This document shows, piece after piece, positions 26,276-35,733 of a stretch of 64,000 bases of DNA. Made by a program: the position numbers and the translations under genes. This stretch comes from JAGQZY01 sp964588335 (lineage in GTDB: Bacteria > Bdellovibrionota > Bdellovibrionia > Bdellovibrionales > JAGQZY01). The stretch lies in contig CAZPOV010000005.1 in the NCBI GenBank assembly GCA_964588335.1, forward strand, positions 1 through 64,000. Reading direction: 5' to 3'. The notes beneath the pieces are model-generated. The model ran no database searches, was not told where the DNA came from, and worked only from the letters and a program-made list of their open reading frames with translations. Position 1 is the stretch's first letter, and every line of letters begins with the position of its first letter.

Positions 26276-28185
26276 TGGGCTTTTTCTTCATTTTCATTTT
26301 TTCGGTTTCAAGTTTTGCAGGTACTGATGAGGAAAGCTTCAATACACTGCTAATCAAAATTAAAAATGGTAAGCAAGGTGCTATTAAAAAAATGGAATCA
26401 CTCTATAATAAAACCACAAAAAAAAATGTGTCTCTGAGTGCCAGTTTTATTTTAGCCTCTTCACCAGCTGACCAATTGACTCTTCACCCTTCATTTTATG
26501 CGCAATACCACTTATTGAATAGCAAAAGTCTCTCCCCAGAAAATAGAATTTACCTTTCTCGAATTGCGGGAGACGGCTTTTTTTCAAAGGGGCAGTTTCC
26601 TTTGGCAACCCGGTGGTATAAATACGGGCTGAAGACTTCCAATTTGTCTATTGATCAGCAGGAATATTTTACTTATAAAATTGCTTGGAGCGAACTCAAT
26701 CAAAATAAACCTAAAAAGGCTTTCGAGTTACTCCATTCTTGGCTTTCAAAAGGAAGTGAATCTCTGATTCGCGAACCTATGATCATTGATATGGGGCGCG
26801 CTTTTGCTGAAAGCCATTTTGGCAATTTCAAAAGTAAAGTGTCGATCCCTAGGATGGATCAGTTTTCTGAAGTTGAAAAGAAACAGTTTATTCAGGGTGT
26901 TTTTGCTGGATTTAAGAGATTTAAGAACAATATTATCGATCTTGTCCGTGTTTTTGATAGAACTCCCTTAAGCCGTCTAGCCTTTCAAGAGCTTTTACAA
27001 AATAGAATACTCACGAACCAGCATGTCTGTGCTGTGATGCCATTAGTCAATGATGGTAATTTTGAATCTTGGAAAAGTCCGCTTTTTAAATCTCGTCTCA
27101 TTGAGTGTATTGGTGTTCTCAGTAAATCTAAAAAGTCAGCCAAACAGAATAAAGCTGTTGCTGCTAGATTTTTAAAGCGATTTAAAGATTTATCTTACGA
27201 AGAGACCCTCCTTTTGGGGTCAATAAACAAGCAAGCAAAAGAAAAAATGGAAAGTTGTCACGCTTTTGTTAGAGCCTCTACAATAACCGGTGATGACCCA
27301 AAATCTAAAGGGCGAAGCTTTTGGGAAGACTGGCTGTCTAGGTCTTCGGAAGTTTGTCTTGATGGTGAAGCGAATAAAGCCTTTGCTGATCGGATTTTTG
27401 ACCTTAAAGATCTTTGGTATGCATTGGATTTTGAAGGTTATTTGCTATCTAGTAAAGCCTTGCCGTTGTCTTACAAAGGATTACTGCTCGACTGGTGGAT
27501 TAAAACCTATGGTTGGAGCAAAAAAAATACTTTAAATGTTCAGTATGTGCCGACCTCTTTGTGGACCCAGGGAAGACTTAGGCCATTCGCCGAAGCGGCC
27601 CTCGAAGAGGGCAGTTCAGAGGTGATTGAGAGTCTTTTAGCAATTGTTGATTCTGAAAAATATTGGAAGCAAATCGTACCAATGAGTCGAGGGCTCTGGC
27701 CAACTATTCAAGGGCAAACAACTTATTTAAGTCAATATTTAGCGGCCGTGGTTGATCAGCCTTTTGATTCTTTGGAAAAAAACAACTTTCAAATTATTCC
27801 AGATGAAAAGATGCGGCAAAACCTTATTCAACTGTGTCAGTCTAGTAATGTTTCAGATATTCCAAGTTCTTTGAAAAATATTCCAATTGGTCAAGAATTT
27901 AGACAATTGATTATGGTCCGCCGTTTTAGTCCGCCTAAAAAAGGGGTTGATAACACTAAGGAAAACTTGATTTCAACAATTCAGACATTTTTAAAACTGG
28001 CTCGAAAACTGCAGTCCATTTCTTGGAGTTCCCAGGTATTGAAGGCGACATCAAAGCAAGTCTTGTTATCTAAGGCCGAGGTCATTAGAAATCAAATAGC
28101 GGCGCAGTCTGGGGCAAAAGAAAACCACTCGCAGTGGGCTTTAATTGATAAGGAAATGAGTAAGTGGATACAGCAGCTAAAATAA
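26266..28185 (+). CDS. Exported helical-repeat (TPR-like) protein
   Basis: 639 residues with a signal peptide (cleavage after Ser-Phe-Ala). Much of the protein is made of amphipathic helix pairs with TPR/Sel1-like spacing (ARWYKYGLKTSNLSIDQQEYF-type segments split by short turns), though no repeat matches the TPR consensus well. Periplasmic repeat proteins of this size serve as scaffolds in gliding (Glt) and related envelope complexes. The ATG at 26266 overlaps the previous gene; ATG 26275 is an alternative. Confidence 0.65.
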   Translation: MRVMGFFFIFIFSVSSFAGTDEESFNTLLIKIKNGKQGAIKKMESLYNKTTKKNVSLSASFILASSPADQLTLHPSFYAQYHLLNSKSLSPENRIYLSRIAGDGFFSKGQFPLATRWYKYGLKTSNLSIDQQEYFTYKIAWSELNQNKPKKAFELLHSWLSKGSESLIREPMIIDMGRAFAESHFGNFKSKVSIPRMDQFSEVEKKQFIQGVFAGFKRFKNNIIDLVRVFDRTPLSRLAFQELLQNRILTNQHVCAVMPLVNDGNFESWKSPLFKSRLIECIGVLSKSKKSAKQNKAVAARFLKRFKDLSYEETLLLGSINKQAKEKMESCHAFVRASTITGDDPKSKGRSFWEDWLSRSSEVCLDGEANKAFADRIFDLKDLWYALDFEGYLLSSKALPLSYKGLLLDWWIKTYGWSKKNTLNVQYVPTSLWTQGRLRPFAEAALEEGSSEVIESLLAIVDSEKYWKQIVPMSRGLWPTIQGQTTYLSQYLAAVVDQPFDSLEKNNFQIIPDEKMRQNLIQLCQSSNVSDIPSSLKNIPIGQEFRQLIMVRRFSPPKKGVDNTKENLISTIQTFLKLARKLQSISWSSQVLKATSKQVLLSKAEVIRNQIAAQSGAKENHSQWALIDKEMSKWIQQLK

Positions 28186-28433
28186 TTGTTATTTTATTTT
28201 GTTTCTATCCCTCGTTAGGGTTGAGTGATGAGGTGATCGACCTTGGAACCTTGCAGGTGGAGGGAGAAGTTCGTCGTCCCCCTGTTCAGTTTTTTGTATC
28301 AAAAAAAGTCCCTGATTCAGTTATTAAAAAAACTGCTAACAAAAGTTTCGAGAATTTAGAACAGGAGCTCCTGGTAGAAGTACCTGCCAGCCCAGAAAAA
28401 AAGCCGAAAAAAGACAATAGGTACTCTAAATGA
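28164..28433 (+). CDS. Small exported protein next to AgmX-like gene
   Basis: 89 residues from a GTG at 28164 with AAGGA nine bases upstream, inside the previous gene's end. A signal peptide (cleavage after Leu-Gly-Leu-Ser) is followed by VIDLGTLQVEGEVRRPP, then a basic, Lys/Pro-rich tail. I recall similar small proteins with an L-G-T-x-x-V-x-G-E-V-R-R-P motif beside AgmX/PglI genes in predatory deltaproteobacteria-like genomes; this is memory, not a search. It overlaps the AgmX-like gene by four bases and is probably its partner. Confidence 0.65.
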   Translation: MDTAAKIIVILFCFYPSLGLSDEVIDLGTLQVEGEVRRPPVQFFVSKKVPDSVIKKTANKSFENLEQELLVEVPASPEKKPKKDNRYSK

Positions 28434-29284
28434 AAAAGACATTCATTAGACTCCTTAACACGTTTCTTGATACCACTCCTAGGCAATGGATTCATGGGTT
28501 TCTCAAGTTTCTCGGTCTAGATTATTGTTCTTGGTCTGAATTTAGATTGGCGCTGGTGAACAATTTGAAAAGTCTAAGTGCTTTTTCGATCTATGGATCG
28601 GCCTTGGGACACCTCGTGGTGTTAGTCATGGTTGGAATCATGAGTGAAGGAATGTTGATCCTTAAATCCAAAAATGAAGTGGTTTCGCTTGAAGATCTTA
28701 ATGTAAAAGCAAAATCCAAAAATGGAGAATCAATCGATTTGCTAGAAATCACCGGGGTTTATTATTACAGCAAAAAGGCGAAGAAAATATACAAAAAAGA
28801 AACTCAATCAAGATTTGCGCAGCTTCTTGCTGACCTGAAAAATAATAAACCTTCGAATTCATCCCACTCGAAAATAAAAAAGGTGAAGTCTATTAAGGAA
28901 TTGAAACCCAGTGACTTGGCGAAGATGGATATTGATTGGTCAAAAATCACTCAAGCTTCGAAAAATTCTGATGATAAAAATATTGAAAAAGATCTTAATA
29001 ATCATTTAGCCAAGTACAATGGTCGATTTAGAAACTGCTATGAGAAATCGCTGCTGAAAGATCCGAGCCTTAATGCAAAAGTGGAGTTTCTTTTGCGAGT
29101 GGGGGCTAATCGCAATATTTCCGACAGTGAAATTAAGTTTGTCGGAGTCGGAACTCCTGCGGTGAAAAGTCATCTCCAGGATTGCTTAAGGAAAGTCACT
29201 CGCAATATTAGGTTGCCCAAAAAATCCAAGGCACTTGCTGGTAAGCAACTCAAGTTTTTTGTCGTCCTCAATTCTTGGAATTAG
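28430..29284 (+). CDS. AgmX/PglI C-terminal domain protein (TonB-like)
   Basis: 284 residues. A cytoplasmic N-terminus (about 1-45), one transmembrane helix (about 48-75), a Lys/Ser-rich periplasmic linker, and a C-terminal AgmX/PglI domain (about 190-284: RNCYEKSLLKDPSL, LRVGANRNISDSEIKFVG, LQDCLRK with two conserved cysteines). In Myxococcus this domain is found in GltG/GltJ-type gliding proteins and carries inner-membrane force to outer-membrane parts like TonB. Its position at the end of the operon suggests it powers or gates the outer-membrane components. No ExbB/ExbD motor genes are in the window. Confidence 0.8.
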   Translation: MKKTFIRLLNTFLDTTPRQWIHGFLKFLGLDYCSWSEFRLALVNNLKSLSAFSIYGSALGHLVVLVMVGIMSEGMLILKSKNEVVSLEDLNVKAKSKNGESIDLLEITGVYYYSKKAKKIYKKETQSRFAQLLADLKNNKPSNSSHSKIKKVKSIKELKPSDLAKMDIDWSKITQASKNSDDKNIEKDLNNHLAKYNGRFRNCYEKSLLKDPSLNAKVEFLLRVGANRNISDSEIKFVGVGTPAVKSHLQDCLRKVTRNIRLPKKSKALAGKQLKFFVVLNSWN

Positions 29285-29308
29285 GTTAAACAATGGATAG
29301 TTGAAGGT

Positions 29309-29683
29309 TCATCGGCCTTCGCAGTCTTCCATATACGACACTAGTTTTTTATTTTGGATAAAGTAGCAGCCAGGACGTTGACTGATTTTTGTCTTTTTAC
29401 CTTGTTTCGACGATATTTCAACCTCGATACTGGCTTTCCAGAGGTCAATTTTATGAGGCATCTTATTGGATTTGATCTTAACCTTACATGTTTTAGCAGA
29501 ACAGCCTTGAAAAATAATCTTTTCATCAGGCAAGAAGCTCTGAAAACTAGGAGCGTAAAGTTTGGAGTTTGTTTTCGCTCCAGCTACTGTTTGAATATGG
29601 GTTTGTAAAACTTTTTCTGCCTGTTGTTGTTGTGGGGTGGCTGAGGCCATAAAAAGAAATAGACTTATTGGCAAGAATAACAA
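29309..29683 (-). CDS. Small secreted protein
   Basis: 124 residues. The start is a TTG at 29683, supported by AGGAGG five bases upstream. A signal peptide is followed by a Gln-rich stretch and a basic domain with four cysteines (GCSAKTC, PGC, EDC). No family recognised. It overlaps the end of the upstream amidase gene by 19 bases, so both are probably on one leftward transcript, converging with the ten-gene operon. Confidence 0.7.
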   Translation of the reverse strand: MLFLPISLFLFMASATPQQQQAEKVLQTHIQTVAGAKTNSKLYAPSFQSFLPDEKIIFQGCSAKTCKVKIKSNKMPHKIDLWKASIEVEISSKQGKKTKISQRPGCYFIQNKKLVSYMEDCEGR

Positions 29684-30501
29684 ATGAGCCTCCTATTGAG
29701 AAATGGAGACCGGCTGCGATCACGCGCCTGCCTCTCTTGGGGAGAAACTCCATCATACAAATGAGACAGTTGATTAATAAAATACTGCCCGGGACATTGG
29801 GTTGATTGAACATGGTTGTGTCCAATAACCTCAACGATATTAAATCGACTTTTTAAAGATTGAATCAGCCCGCGCAGGGATTCCACCTGAGCCTGGGTCG
29901 GAGCTCTCAAATGCAATCCTCCGATCAACGCAATACCGATACTGCGATAGTCATTGTCGCGATCCATGTAGTATTGATTGTTAGAGCAGTCTTGTGGACG
30001 GTTCGAAATTTGACCAGCATTGGCACCCATATAAGAAAGGGAGCGTCCTTCGTGAATCCCACCGTTACGATCAATTAAAAAGTGGTAGCCCACATCGGCC
30101 CAGTTTCGCCAATTGATGGCGCCGTTAATAACATCGGTCACACTTTCATTGGAGGCCGTGTGGTGCAAGATGATGCGTCCCATACTGTAAACATTTTGCA
30201 ACAGGCGTTCGTTGTCTTGCAACAGGGGATCGTCAGCACGAAGCACACCATTGCGAACCAAAAGATTTGCATAGTTGTAACACGAGCGATTCTCTGGACC
30301 ATTAAAACGAGGCGCCAAGGCCCCAGTCGGCCTGGGATAAATTGTCAGTCCCGACATGTCAGGCGCACTGGCGGGCTCCACTGATTCAACGGCGGTGGCA
30401 TCATCTGGGCCTGACAGAAAAGGAAAATTAGATGGGGCTCGTTCAGCCGAACTCATGGCGAAAAGAGTGGGAAAAATAAAAGTGATGAATAGTGAACCCA
30501 T
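29665..30501 (-). CDS. Secreted N-acetylmuramoyl-L-alanine amidase (Amidase_2/PGRP)
   Basis: 278 residues with a signal peptide. The Amidase_2 domain spans about 105-245: zinc ligands His113 or His114 (ILHHTAS), His228/230 (GHNHV) and Cys236 (TQCPG), as in T7 lysozyme-like and PGRP amidases. It cuts the bond between N-acetylmuramic acid and the first L-alanine of the peptide stem. As an exported enzyme it could remodel the cell's own wall or a prey's; both are possible. The short C-terminus after the domain ends in CYSCQ. No strong ribosome binding site before the ATG. Confidence 0.85.
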   Translation of the reverse strand: MGSLFITFIFPTLFAMSSAERAPSNFPFLSGPDDATAVESVEPASAPDMSGLTIYPRPTGALAPRFNGPENRSCYNYANLLVRNGVLRADDPLLQDNERLLQNVYSMGRIILHHTASNESVTDVINGAINWRNWADVGYHFLIDRNGGIHEGRSLSYMGANAGQISNRPQDCSNNQYYMDRDNDYRSIGIALIGGLHLRAPTQAQVESLRGLIQSLKSRFNIVEVIGHNHVQSTQCPGQYFINQLSHLYDGVSPQERQARDRSRSPFLNRRLICYSCQ

Positions 30502-31026
30502 ACCCTATATTGTACCGGCCCAGCGAATCTTGAGTCAATTTTTCCACCAACCAAGAAGTCTGTTTTGCTTTGAAAAGGCAATAATCAGGGTTTGAAATCG
30601 AAGGCAGGACGAATGGCCCCCTTAAATTCATCCCTTATAAAAATTTTAAGTATGAGACGTATTTTCATTGAACGAGTACTAGAGGAATGATGGCCAGAAG
30701 ACTCCAGCGGAACGCCACGAGTTTTGGTGTAAATTCCAAAGTCATCAATCTTGAATGAATATTAGTAAGCCTTCTACAAAGTGAGTGAGCAGGAGTAGTT
30801 CTTGAACCTAAATAGTTATTTCAAATTCACCGACAGTTAAATCATTTGTAAAGAAAATGGTCGACCGTCGTTCCGCAATATCGAACTTGGTTCATCCAAA
30901 ATCCTCTCGTTTCTATCAATGATTTTTGGCCTTTACAAGCATCTTGAAATCCGGGCACAAGATTAAGACCGTGCCCGGTGATGTGCCCGCTTGGAAAAGT
31001 GTGCCAGGGCACAAATCGCGCTTAAC
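30502..31026. other. Spacer with left cassette boundary repeat
   Basis: 525 bases without a gene. Its right part (30857-30960) is a copy of the repeat at 32336-32440, and an inverted repeat cgggcac / gtgcccg (about 30952-30977) followed by more gggcac motifs may terminate the leftward gene at 31027. Confidence 0.55.
30857..30960. repeat. Cassette 3'-flank repeat, copy 1
   Basis: About 97 of 105 bases are the same as 32336-32440. It includes the palindrome ggtcgacc and starts with tggtcg, the complement of the last six bases of tRNA-Pro (CGACCA). Confidence 0.85.
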
Positions 31027-32226
31027 TTACTTGTATGAAATTTCCATTTTGGTAATCGGCCCACTTCTTCCCATTTTATTAACTGCTTTCGTCTGGATTA
31101 AGTTTTTCTCATTGAGGGCATTCCACTCAAAACTGTCTTTTTTAACTTTTTTCCATTGAGAGTCTGAGTCGACGCGATATTCGTAGTGAGAAAAACTAGG
31201 CATGTTATTTAGTAGTTTCACTGTAAACTTTGGTTTTGCGGCGAACTCAGGCATACTCTTGATATAGTCCTCATTCGTCTCAATGCGGAGCTTTTGAACC
31301 AGCTTATTAAAATTAGAATCCTTCTCGCGGTAATTAAGAAGCAGACTGACTCGATTGATTTCTGGGTAAACTAACGAAGCATCGGTTGTGAAAATAACAT
31401 CATCAGAGGGGTGAGCTTGAAAGACCAATGTGGGCGTCTTTGATTCAAGGAATAGTGAGATTTTCGGTTTTCCCTTTCCTGAAGAAACTGTCATGTGTCC
31501 GAAGTAATTTTGTAGGAAGTCCTTGTACTGGCTTCTTGCTTTGGCTATTTCTTCCGGAGGCTTGGCAGCAAATATTACATTGATGTCTTTCCACCTTCCT
31601 TTATTTTTCACAAGAAAGGCTTCATGGAAGTTTAGAGGCATTTTACTATTATTAGTTGTTAGGTAGGTTCCAAATTGTGGATCGAGGAAAATCCACTTCT
31701 CGAGATCGTTAATCCACACTTCCATCGCCACATGACCCTTTCCCCAGCCTCCGTAGGCGACGTCGTTGGATCGCAATGCGACTGTTCTTGATACAAAACC
31801 GTATGCTTGCAAAAGTTCCGAGAGAACAATGCCATACTCCACGCAACGGTATTTTTCCTTTTTGGTATGGACAGATTTCAGAATGTCGAGAGCTGTAAAT
31901 TCATCTGGCGGCTGATTGAGGCCATCATGGTCCCATTGAGCACTAACCCATCCTAAAGCCCCAATGACAAATTGACTTTCATTTTCCTTATTTGGCTTAA
32001 ATCCTTTTCCCTCAACATAACTTCTAAGTTTCTTAAGGTTGCCAGACTCGAATGGAGGAAAGGTGTACTTTCCAGATTCGGTGAAAAAAGGTGCGTTGTT
32101 AGATTGCGTGATCTTGATTCTCTTGAGGTCCGATGGGTATTTTGTATCTGTACTTTTTGAACGGGGATTAAGAGTTGAGCAACCTGCTAAAACAACGAAT
32201 GAAAATAAAGTAACCAGCATTTTCAT
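31027..32226 (-). CDS. Transglutaminase-like cysteine protease lipoprotein (cassette 1)
   Basis: 399 residues from the ATG at 32226 (GGAG upstream; the longer form from 32271 is rejected). Lipobox VVLAGC. The core resembles the transglutaminase-like fold: catalytic Cys128 (RCVEYG), His165 (GKGHVAMEVW) and Asp182 (IFLDPQFG) appear in the right order and spacing. Such exported proteins act as peptidases or crosslinkers. A C-terminal beta-rich domain (about 250-399) follows. The signal peptide, upstream region and flanks match those of the next gene (32502-33578) while the mature proteins do not. Confidence 0.8.
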   Translation of the reverse strand: MKMLVTLFSFVVLAGCSTLNPRSKSTDTKYPSDLKRIKITQSNNAPFFTESGKYTFPPFESGNLKKLRSYVEGKGFKPNKENESQFVIGALGWVSAQWDHDGLNQPPDEFTALDILKSVHTKKEKYRCVEYGIVLSELLQAYGFVSRTVALRSNDVAYGGWGKGHVAMEVWINDLEKWIFLDPQFGTYLTTNNSKMPLNFHEAFLVKNKGRWKDINVIFAAKPPEEIAKARSQYKDFLQNYFGHMTVSSGKGKPKISLFLESKTPTLVFQAHPSDDVIFTTDASLVYPEINRVSLLLNYREKDSNFNKLVQKLRIETNEDYIKSMPEFAAKPKFTVKLLNNMPSFSHYEYRVDSDSQWKKVKKDSFEWNALNEKNLIQTKAVNKMGRSGPITKMEISYK

Positions 32227-32290
32227 AGAAGCTCCAAGGTTCGATATTTTTCGAAAGGCTAGGGTTTCCAAATTTATTACTTCTTACTAA

Positions 32291-32343
32291 TGGAACTTAT
32301 TAATTTTGCAAATGAAATTGCGTTCGATACGTGAAATTGGTCG
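32291..32343. repeat. Cassette 5'-flank repeat, copy 2
   Basis: 51 of 53 bases match 33645-33697, ending in tggtcg, the complement of the tRNA-Pro 3' end. It sits upstream of the cassette 1 gene, just as copy 1 sits upstream of the cassette 2 gene. Confidence 0.9.
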
Positions 32344-32440
32344 ACCGTCGTCCCGCAATATCGAACTTGGTTCATCCAAAATCCACTCGTTTCTATCAAT
32401 GATTTTGGTCCTTTACAAGCCTCATAAAATCCGGGCACAA
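32336..32440. repeat. Cassette 3'-flank repeat, copy 2
   Basis: Copy of 30857-30960, overlapping the end of the 5'-flank repeat at ggtcg. It lies downstream of the cassette 2 gene and marks the junction of the two cassettes. After it, gggcac-type inverted repeats (about 32431-32492) probably end cassette 2 transcripts. Confidence 0.9.
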
Positions 32441-32501
32441 ATAGGTGACAGCGCCAGGTATTGTGTCCGTAAATCAAAGCGTGCCCGGGCACAAGTTACA
32501 A

Positions 32502-33578
32502 CTAGAGAACCTTTTTGACTTTGCGAGGACCTTTTTTGACGAGGAGTTTAGTATTCTTATCAAGTAGACGAGTCGCGGCACTTCGAACGGCTTCCACGGT
32601 GACTTCGTCCCATTTTGGTTTACCGCTACCAAATAGTTCAGATTGAATTTGATGAAACACCTTGTGATTGGCAAAAGCGTGCGGAAATTGTCTTGAGTCC
32701 CCTCCACCGGTTCTAAACTTATCAATTAGCTGCTTCGATGTTTCGTTAGCAAGAGTGAGTTCGACAAGTTTTGCTCGATATTCTAATTCTGGTTGTTCTA
32801 ATTTGGGGAACTTTTTGTAGTCGGAAAAATGCTGTCCTTCGTGGGCTAAGTAACTCACTTTAAAAGATTCACTATCAAGATCGTAGGAGGGTGCCACACA
32901 GTAAAGTTTGTCCTTCTCTGCCCAACCTCCTGCGCCAGAATATCCAAAAGTAGCGTAGTTAGACCAGCCCTGAGTAACGAAGTTATCGAGCAAGACCACT
33001 TTTACTTCAGATGGACCATGAGGAAGTTGGACAACGTAATCCTTTTCGGTCTGTTTCTTCCAGAGCATAAGTTCGAGATGAGGTATCGTTCGGCCATAAA
33101 TACCATGATAACCCCTTTTTAAAAGCTCATCTTTAATAAATTGAACTAGATTTTTCGCTTCTTTCTCCGAATATGATCCAAATCCCTTTTTAAAATGAGT
33201 TTTGGTTACGATCTTTAACTTATCAAATAAGTGCGGATAATGCTTTTCTGCATTGTTTGCATCCATCAGTGCTACATTCCAATACTCTTTATAAGATTTT
33301 AAAACGTCGGCAACAAATGGGTCTTGAATATTTATTGAAGTAAATTTTCCATTTTCAAATCGATCCATGTATTTTTTCTTTAGCTCTTTTTCACCTGCCG
33401 TCAACTCGTTCTCTGGAACAGCTTTCAACTTTTCGAGCGCGGACTTAACATCTCCTTGTACTGCTAAAGCGTACACCTGCTTCATAATCTCAGTGGTTTT
33501 TGCCTTTTCAGTTTTTTTAGGAGGAGTTGAGCAACTCACCAATACAAAAACTGAAAATAAAAGATAGAGTGCTTTCAT
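32502..33578 (-). CDS. HExxH metalloprotease-like lipoprotein (cassette 2)
   Basis: 358 residues from the ATG at 33578 (GGGAGA five bases upstream). Lipobox VLVSC. After a helical region, HEGQH at 246-250 is a zinc-metalloprotease HExxH motif, with Glu266 (PELEYR) 19 residues after Glu247, a fitting third ligand (gluzincin-like). The domain is preceded by GYSGAGGWAEKDKLYCVAPS. It is probably an exported peptidase anchored to a membrane. The 5' region and signal peptide match cassette 1 closely; the mature part does not. Confidence 0.75.
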   Translation of the reverse strand: MKALYLLFSVFVLVSCSTPPKKTEKAKTTEIMKQVYALAVQGDVKSALEKLKAVPENELTAGEKELKKKYMDRFENGKFTSINIQDPFVADVLKSYKEYWNVALMDANNAEKHYPHLFDKLKIVTKTHFKKGFGSYSEKEAKNLVQFIKDELLKRGYHGIYGRTIPHLELMLWKKQTEKDYVVQLPHGPSEVKVVLLDNFVTQGWSNYATFGYSGAGGWAEKDKLYCVAPSYDLDSESFKVSYLAHEGQHFSDYKKFPKLEQPELEYRAKLVELTLANETSKQLIDKFRTGGGDSRQFPHAFANHKVFHQIQSELFGSGKPKWDEVTVEAVRSAATRLLDKNTKLLVKKGPRKVKKVL

Positions 33579-33644
33579 AAAGTCTCCCAAGTTTGATATT
33601 CTTTGTTGAGGGTAGGGTTTTGTAAGCTCAAAGACTTTTAATAG

Positions 33645-33768
<124 letters not shown>

Positions 33769-33920
33769 ACGGAGATGATCTTTTAAAGTCAGAGCTGTCT
33801 GACTGGAAAGACCCTTGGTTATGAAGAATTTGGGGTTCAAAGTCAAACGATTCGGGGGTGAAGGGCTCAGATCGCCCTATTTTTGGGTTGGTTGCTACAT
33901 TTTTCATCAATCTACTGTTT

Positions 33921-34991
33921 CTAGCGGTTTTCATTGAAGAAATCGATAAAGCGGTCCAAGTGGTCGGTCGTCCCAAGGGTAGTAAGTGGCTTGTCACACT
34001 TGTAGGTGCCGCCCTCGCCGCCAGTGCAGTGGTCCTTATCTTTTAACAGCATCATTTTTATTTTACCGTTGCACTGGTTGTAGACTTCCGTGTGCCAGTC
34101 AAAAGGGCTTGGGATTTGTTGGGGAGGGTTGGTTGTTTCTCCACACACCCAGTCGACACGGGTGGGGTAGGAGGTCAGCTCGTTTTGAAACTCTGGCGTG
34201 GGGTGAACAAAGGCTTCGCCTCCGGCCAAGCGAGTGAGAGAATCCAGCTCTAAGAACTCAGCATCGTGGTGGTTAATAGTGGCACCGGTGAACCTCTCTT
34301 CGACTAGTTGAATAATGCGATCGTTAAGTCCAGTGACATGGATATAAGGTTTAAAAGTTTCAGGAGCACAAGAGTTAAAAAGTGTGGGTGACATCGGCCC
34401 GGCGGAACTGCCAAAGCCATCAAAATAGGAAGAGGCCTCGCACCACATTCGGTTGGTCATGGTTCCGCCCATGGAATGCCCCATTAAAAAGACACTGTTA
34501 AATCCTTCGGTTAATCTTAGATAACTGCTCAGTCTTTTTAAAAGCTCTTTGTCATCAAGGCCTGAGGTCATGATCGTGTTGTTCCAAGTGTAAGCACCGG
34601 GCTGACTGTCGATATTTAAACCTTGAACGAAGATGAAAGCTAAATTGTGTTCATCCAAATACTCTTGCCGGTAGTTGGGTTGATCAAAATTGTAGTCGGT
34701 CGTGTTTTCATCTTTGAATCCTAAAGCGTTGGCAAACTGGTGCTTTTCTCCGCCGCCCCCATGGATAAGGACCACAACATCGGTCGCGCTGTTGGGGTTT
34801 GTGGGATAAATAAAATCGGCTCGATGGGGAAAGTCGGAGTCCACAGGAGCGTTGGCTCGATTGACTCTTAAGGCATTGTAGTCGGCGTCCACGGGGACGG
34901 AGTCGCTATCCGGACTTCCTGCCGTCTGTTCGCTGCAGTTTAGTAATAAAATTAAGACTGGTAATGGTAAAAGACCCTTAATCAGTTTCAT
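33921..34991 (-). CDS. Alpha/beta-hydrolase lipoprotein (CE1/LpqC-like esterase)
   Basis: 356 residues from the ATG at 34991 (AAGGGGTGG upstream). Lipobox LLLNC. The esterase core shows VVVLIHGGGG (oxyanion loop), the nucleophile elbow GHSMGG and a late His (DKDHC or DHLDRF) like the polyhydroxybutyrate depolymerase/feruloyl esterase group (CE1, LpqC). It would cleave ester bonds in an extracellular or periplasmic substrate; the substrate is unknown. Cysteine pairs in the second half suggest disulfides. Confidence 0.8.
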   Translation of the reverse strand: MKLIKGLLPLPVLILLLNCSEQTAGSPDSDSVPVDADYNALRVNRANAPVDSDFPHRADFIYPTNPNSATDVVVLIHGGGGEKHQFANALGFKDENTTDYNFDQPNYRQEYLDEHNLAFIFVQGLNIDSQPGAYTWNNTIMTSGLDDKELLKRLSSYLRLTEGFNSVFLMGHSMGGTMTNRMWCEASSYFDGFGSSAGPMSPTLFNSCAPETFKPYIHVTGLNDRIIQLVEERFTGATINHHDAEFLELDSLTRLAGGEAFVHPTPEFQNELTSYPTRVDWVCGETTNPPQQIPSPFDWHTEVYNQCNGKIKMMLLKDKDHCTGGEGGTYKCDKPLTTLGTTDHLDRFIDFFNENR

Positions 34992-35130
34992 ATCCACCCC
35001 TTGCTTATGTTGAAAACGCAAAAGGAGTGGAAAAGTTGCGCTTTTTTAAAAAAAATATCGGAACTTTGTGATGGTGGCTCTGTCTTGTTTTGATACGCGG
35101 GGATTCATTTTGAAAAAGAGTTTCTAGGAA

Positions 35131-35733
35131 TTATCGCCGTTTGCGGTTGTCGTCCGAATCGGAGTTCGGCTGATCGCTCGTGTTGGCACCCTCTAGCAGT
35201 GATCGGCAGCGGAAGATTTCAACAAAGCCTCGGTTGTCGTCATCGTCGCGATCGTTCTCAAAGTAACGAGCCACCATGGTCCCGCCGTCAGGGCCAAGCA
35301 TTCGTTCGGTGACAATGCTGGTTAAAGTGATGTCCTTATCCACGGATCGAAAAATAGGGAACTCTTGCTGGCCCTGGATCCAATCTACTTTGTAACCGGA
35401 AGCATCCAAATGCCTTGCAATAACGACAGGGTGACCATTGGGTTGAATCCCAAACCGAATATGTTTTAGGTACTCACTTTCTGAATTGGTGCAAAGGTAA
35501 TGGGTTTCGAAATTGTTGATTAAAAAACCACCCTCATTCACATCTTTGGCCGGTGGGCCCTCGCTGGCAGGGTCGCGTTCGGTGTTGCCGTCCACCGTTA
35601 AACCCTCATAGGGGTGACCATTCCCGTCAGAGACGTAATTGTCGACGCTGCATCCTTGAAAGGATAAACAGAGACACAACACAAAAAGAATTTTAAGACC
35701 TTTTAAATGGGTCCAAAAATTAGTTTCGAACAA
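35131..35733 (-). CDS. FQGC-type lipoprotein of unknown function
   Basis: 200 residues. GGGGG lies just before the ATG at 35733. Hydrophobic helix then Ser-Phe-Gln-Gly-Cys, a variant of the FQNC lipobox. The mature part is acidic, with a Pro/Asp-rich linker and a beta-rich domain; the C-terminus is Asp/Ser/Arg-rich. No family recognised. Confidence 0.75.
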   Translation of the reverse strand: MFETNFWTHLKGLKILFVLCLCLSFQGCSVDNYVSDGNGHPYEGLTVDGNTERDPASEGPPAKDVNEGGFLINNFETHYLCTNSESEYLKHIRFGIQPNGHPVVIARHLDASGYKVDWIQGQQEFPIFRSVDKDITLTSIVTERMLGPDGGTMVARYFENDRDDDDNRGFVEIFRCRSLLEGANTSDQPNSDSDDNRKRR

